Source of the DNA: Vulcanimicrobiota bacterium
GTDB taxonomy: Bacteria; Vulcanimicrobiota; Xenobia; Xenobiales; Xenobiaceae
Assembly (NCBI GenBank): GCA_944322965.1
Contig: CALUQR010000002.1
Span: forward strand, 307,171 to 371,170
DNA: 64,000 nt
Direction: 5' to 3'
Shown in pieces: positions 63,456-64,000 of this stretch. The notes below the pieces were generated by a model. That model saw only the letters and a list, made by a program, of their open reading frames with translations. It was not told the DNA's origin and ran no database searches. The position numbers and the translations under genes were made by a program. Within the stretch, counting starts at the first letter, position 1. The number at the start of each line of letters is the position of its first letter.

Positions 63456-63880
63456 GGCAGTGAAACTGCCAACGATTCTCCCGTATGCTCAGCTATTCCC
63501 GGATCGGCCAAGTCACTAACAAAAGCCGCTTAATTCCGAATTACGAATTAAGCATTCCGCATTGCTAGCCGCCGCCCCGGCGGCTAGCTAGCGCATTCCG
63601 AATTAGACTAAAGGCAGTGCAACTGCCAACGATTCTTCCATAAGCTCAGCTATTTCCGGATCGGCCAAGTCACTAACAAAAGCCGCTTAATTCCGAATTA
63701 CGAATTAAGCATTCCGCATTGCTAGCCGCCGCCCCGGCGGCTAGCTAGCGCATTCCGAATTAGACTAAAGGCAGTGCAACTACCAACGATTCTTCCATAA
63801 GCTCAGCTATTCCCGGATCTGCCAAGCCATTAACAAGCGCCATCTAATTCCGCATTACGCATTACGCACTCCGAATTAAG
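63456..63880 (-). repeat. 157-base tandem repeat of the same family (block D right part)
   Basis: Units start at 63456, 63613 and 63770, exactly 157 bases apart. Each holds the minus-oriented core (AACGATTCT, CTCAGCTATT, CGGATC, CCAAG), heptads and, in the first two, the hairpin GCTAGCCGCC/GGCGGCTAGC (63564-63588 and 63721-63745). The first two units are nearly identical; the third diverges and lacks the hairpin. Confidence 0.92.
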
Positions 63881-63889
63881 TTTAAAGGC

Positions 63890-63918
63890 TTGACAAGCCG
63901 TAGGCGATGCGCTAGTAT
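63890..63918 (+). promoter_or_regulatory. Strong sigma-70 promoter reading out of the window
   Basis: A perfect TTGACA (63890-63895), 17-base spacer and TAGTAT (63913-63918). A hairpin AGCGGT/ACCGCT followed by TTTT lies at once downstream (about 63924-63949). No gene starts before 64000, so the transcript may be a stable RNA operon or a long leader. Confidence 0.75.
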
Positions 63919-64000
63919 ATCCGAGCGGTTCGACAAGTACCGCTTTTGAGAACAGAATAGCAGAGCTTTTAGTGATATAGAGCTTGTGTAAGTGCCCTGT

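Noticed and set aside
63456..63880. CRISPR-like regular spacing
   Set aside because: Units are 157 bases long and almost wholly repeated, with no unique spacers and no cas genes.

Overview
The window looks like about 64 kb of chromosome from a diderm, probably anaerobic or fermentative bacterium. Support for two membranes: HldE (heptose for LPS core), an LpxB-related glycosyltransferase, an LptA/OstA-like protein, a lipoprotein and several signal-peptide proteins. Support for anaerobic life: the [FeFe]-hydrogenase maturases HydE, HydF and HydG with their small ACT-like regulator, rubredoxin and ferritin. The phylum cannot be fixed from the sequence. Apart from the repeat blocks the gene content is mostly housekeeping and envelope functions; no prophage, CRISPR array, tRNA or rRNA was recognised.

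Layout. 1-2.4 kb (minus): a truncated ABC ATPase, an SppA-type peptidase and a small pseudo-histidine-kinase domain. 2.6-6.0 kb: an FtsB/DivIC-like gene, then a repeat-rich accessory stretch holding an FkbM-like methyltransferase and an Rpn-type PD-(D/E)XK nuclease. 6.0-11.7 kb (minus): a tight envelope-sugar run (SDR, HD protein, membrane protein, GT4, HldE, LpxB-like). 11.8-26.3 kb (plus): a zinc-ribbon protein, S4 and SpoU RNA proteins, LptA-like, a repeat protein, MurQ, SpoIID, an RNB nuclease, a YgjP metallopeptidase, MtaB, pyruvate kinase and ferritin. 26.3-32.1 kb (minus): a methyltransferase, an SPFH/zinc-ribbon protein with a helical partner, a secreted protein and chorismate synthase. 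32.2-34.2 kb: an unknown gene, an XRE regulator and a glycine-zipper protein. 34.6-39.2 kb: kdpFABC including the tiny kdpF. 39.4-42.7 kb (minus): speB, carboxyspermidine dehydrogenase and nspC, which together convert agmatine to spermidine by the carboxyspermidine route. 43-51.5 kb: a permease, two predicted propeller proteins, a permuted ATP-grasp protein and a GT-C-like membrane protein. 51.6-56.5 kb (minus): the hydrogenase maturation operon, rubredoxin and a vWA protein. 56.6-63 kb: MetRS, a 1178-residue helicase-like pseudoenzyme and a PPP-type phosphatase. 63-64 kb: a second repeat block and a strong promoter reading out of the window.

Three things stand out. (1) A dispersed repeat family, built of heptads of the form G(G/T)AAT(T/G)(C/A) around GC-rich hairpins, occupies two blocks. 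Four genes take their TAA stop from the repeat, and the blocks enclose the Rpn nuclease. (2) The polyamine operon has a long structured leader: a possible multi-helix domain, and a 10-bp hairpin that buries the speB Shine-Dalgarno sequence with a competing upstream pairing, which is riboswitch-like. (3) Two ATPase folds (a histidine-kinase HATPase and an SF1 helicase core) appear to have lost their nucleotide-binding motifs while staying intact as reading frames.
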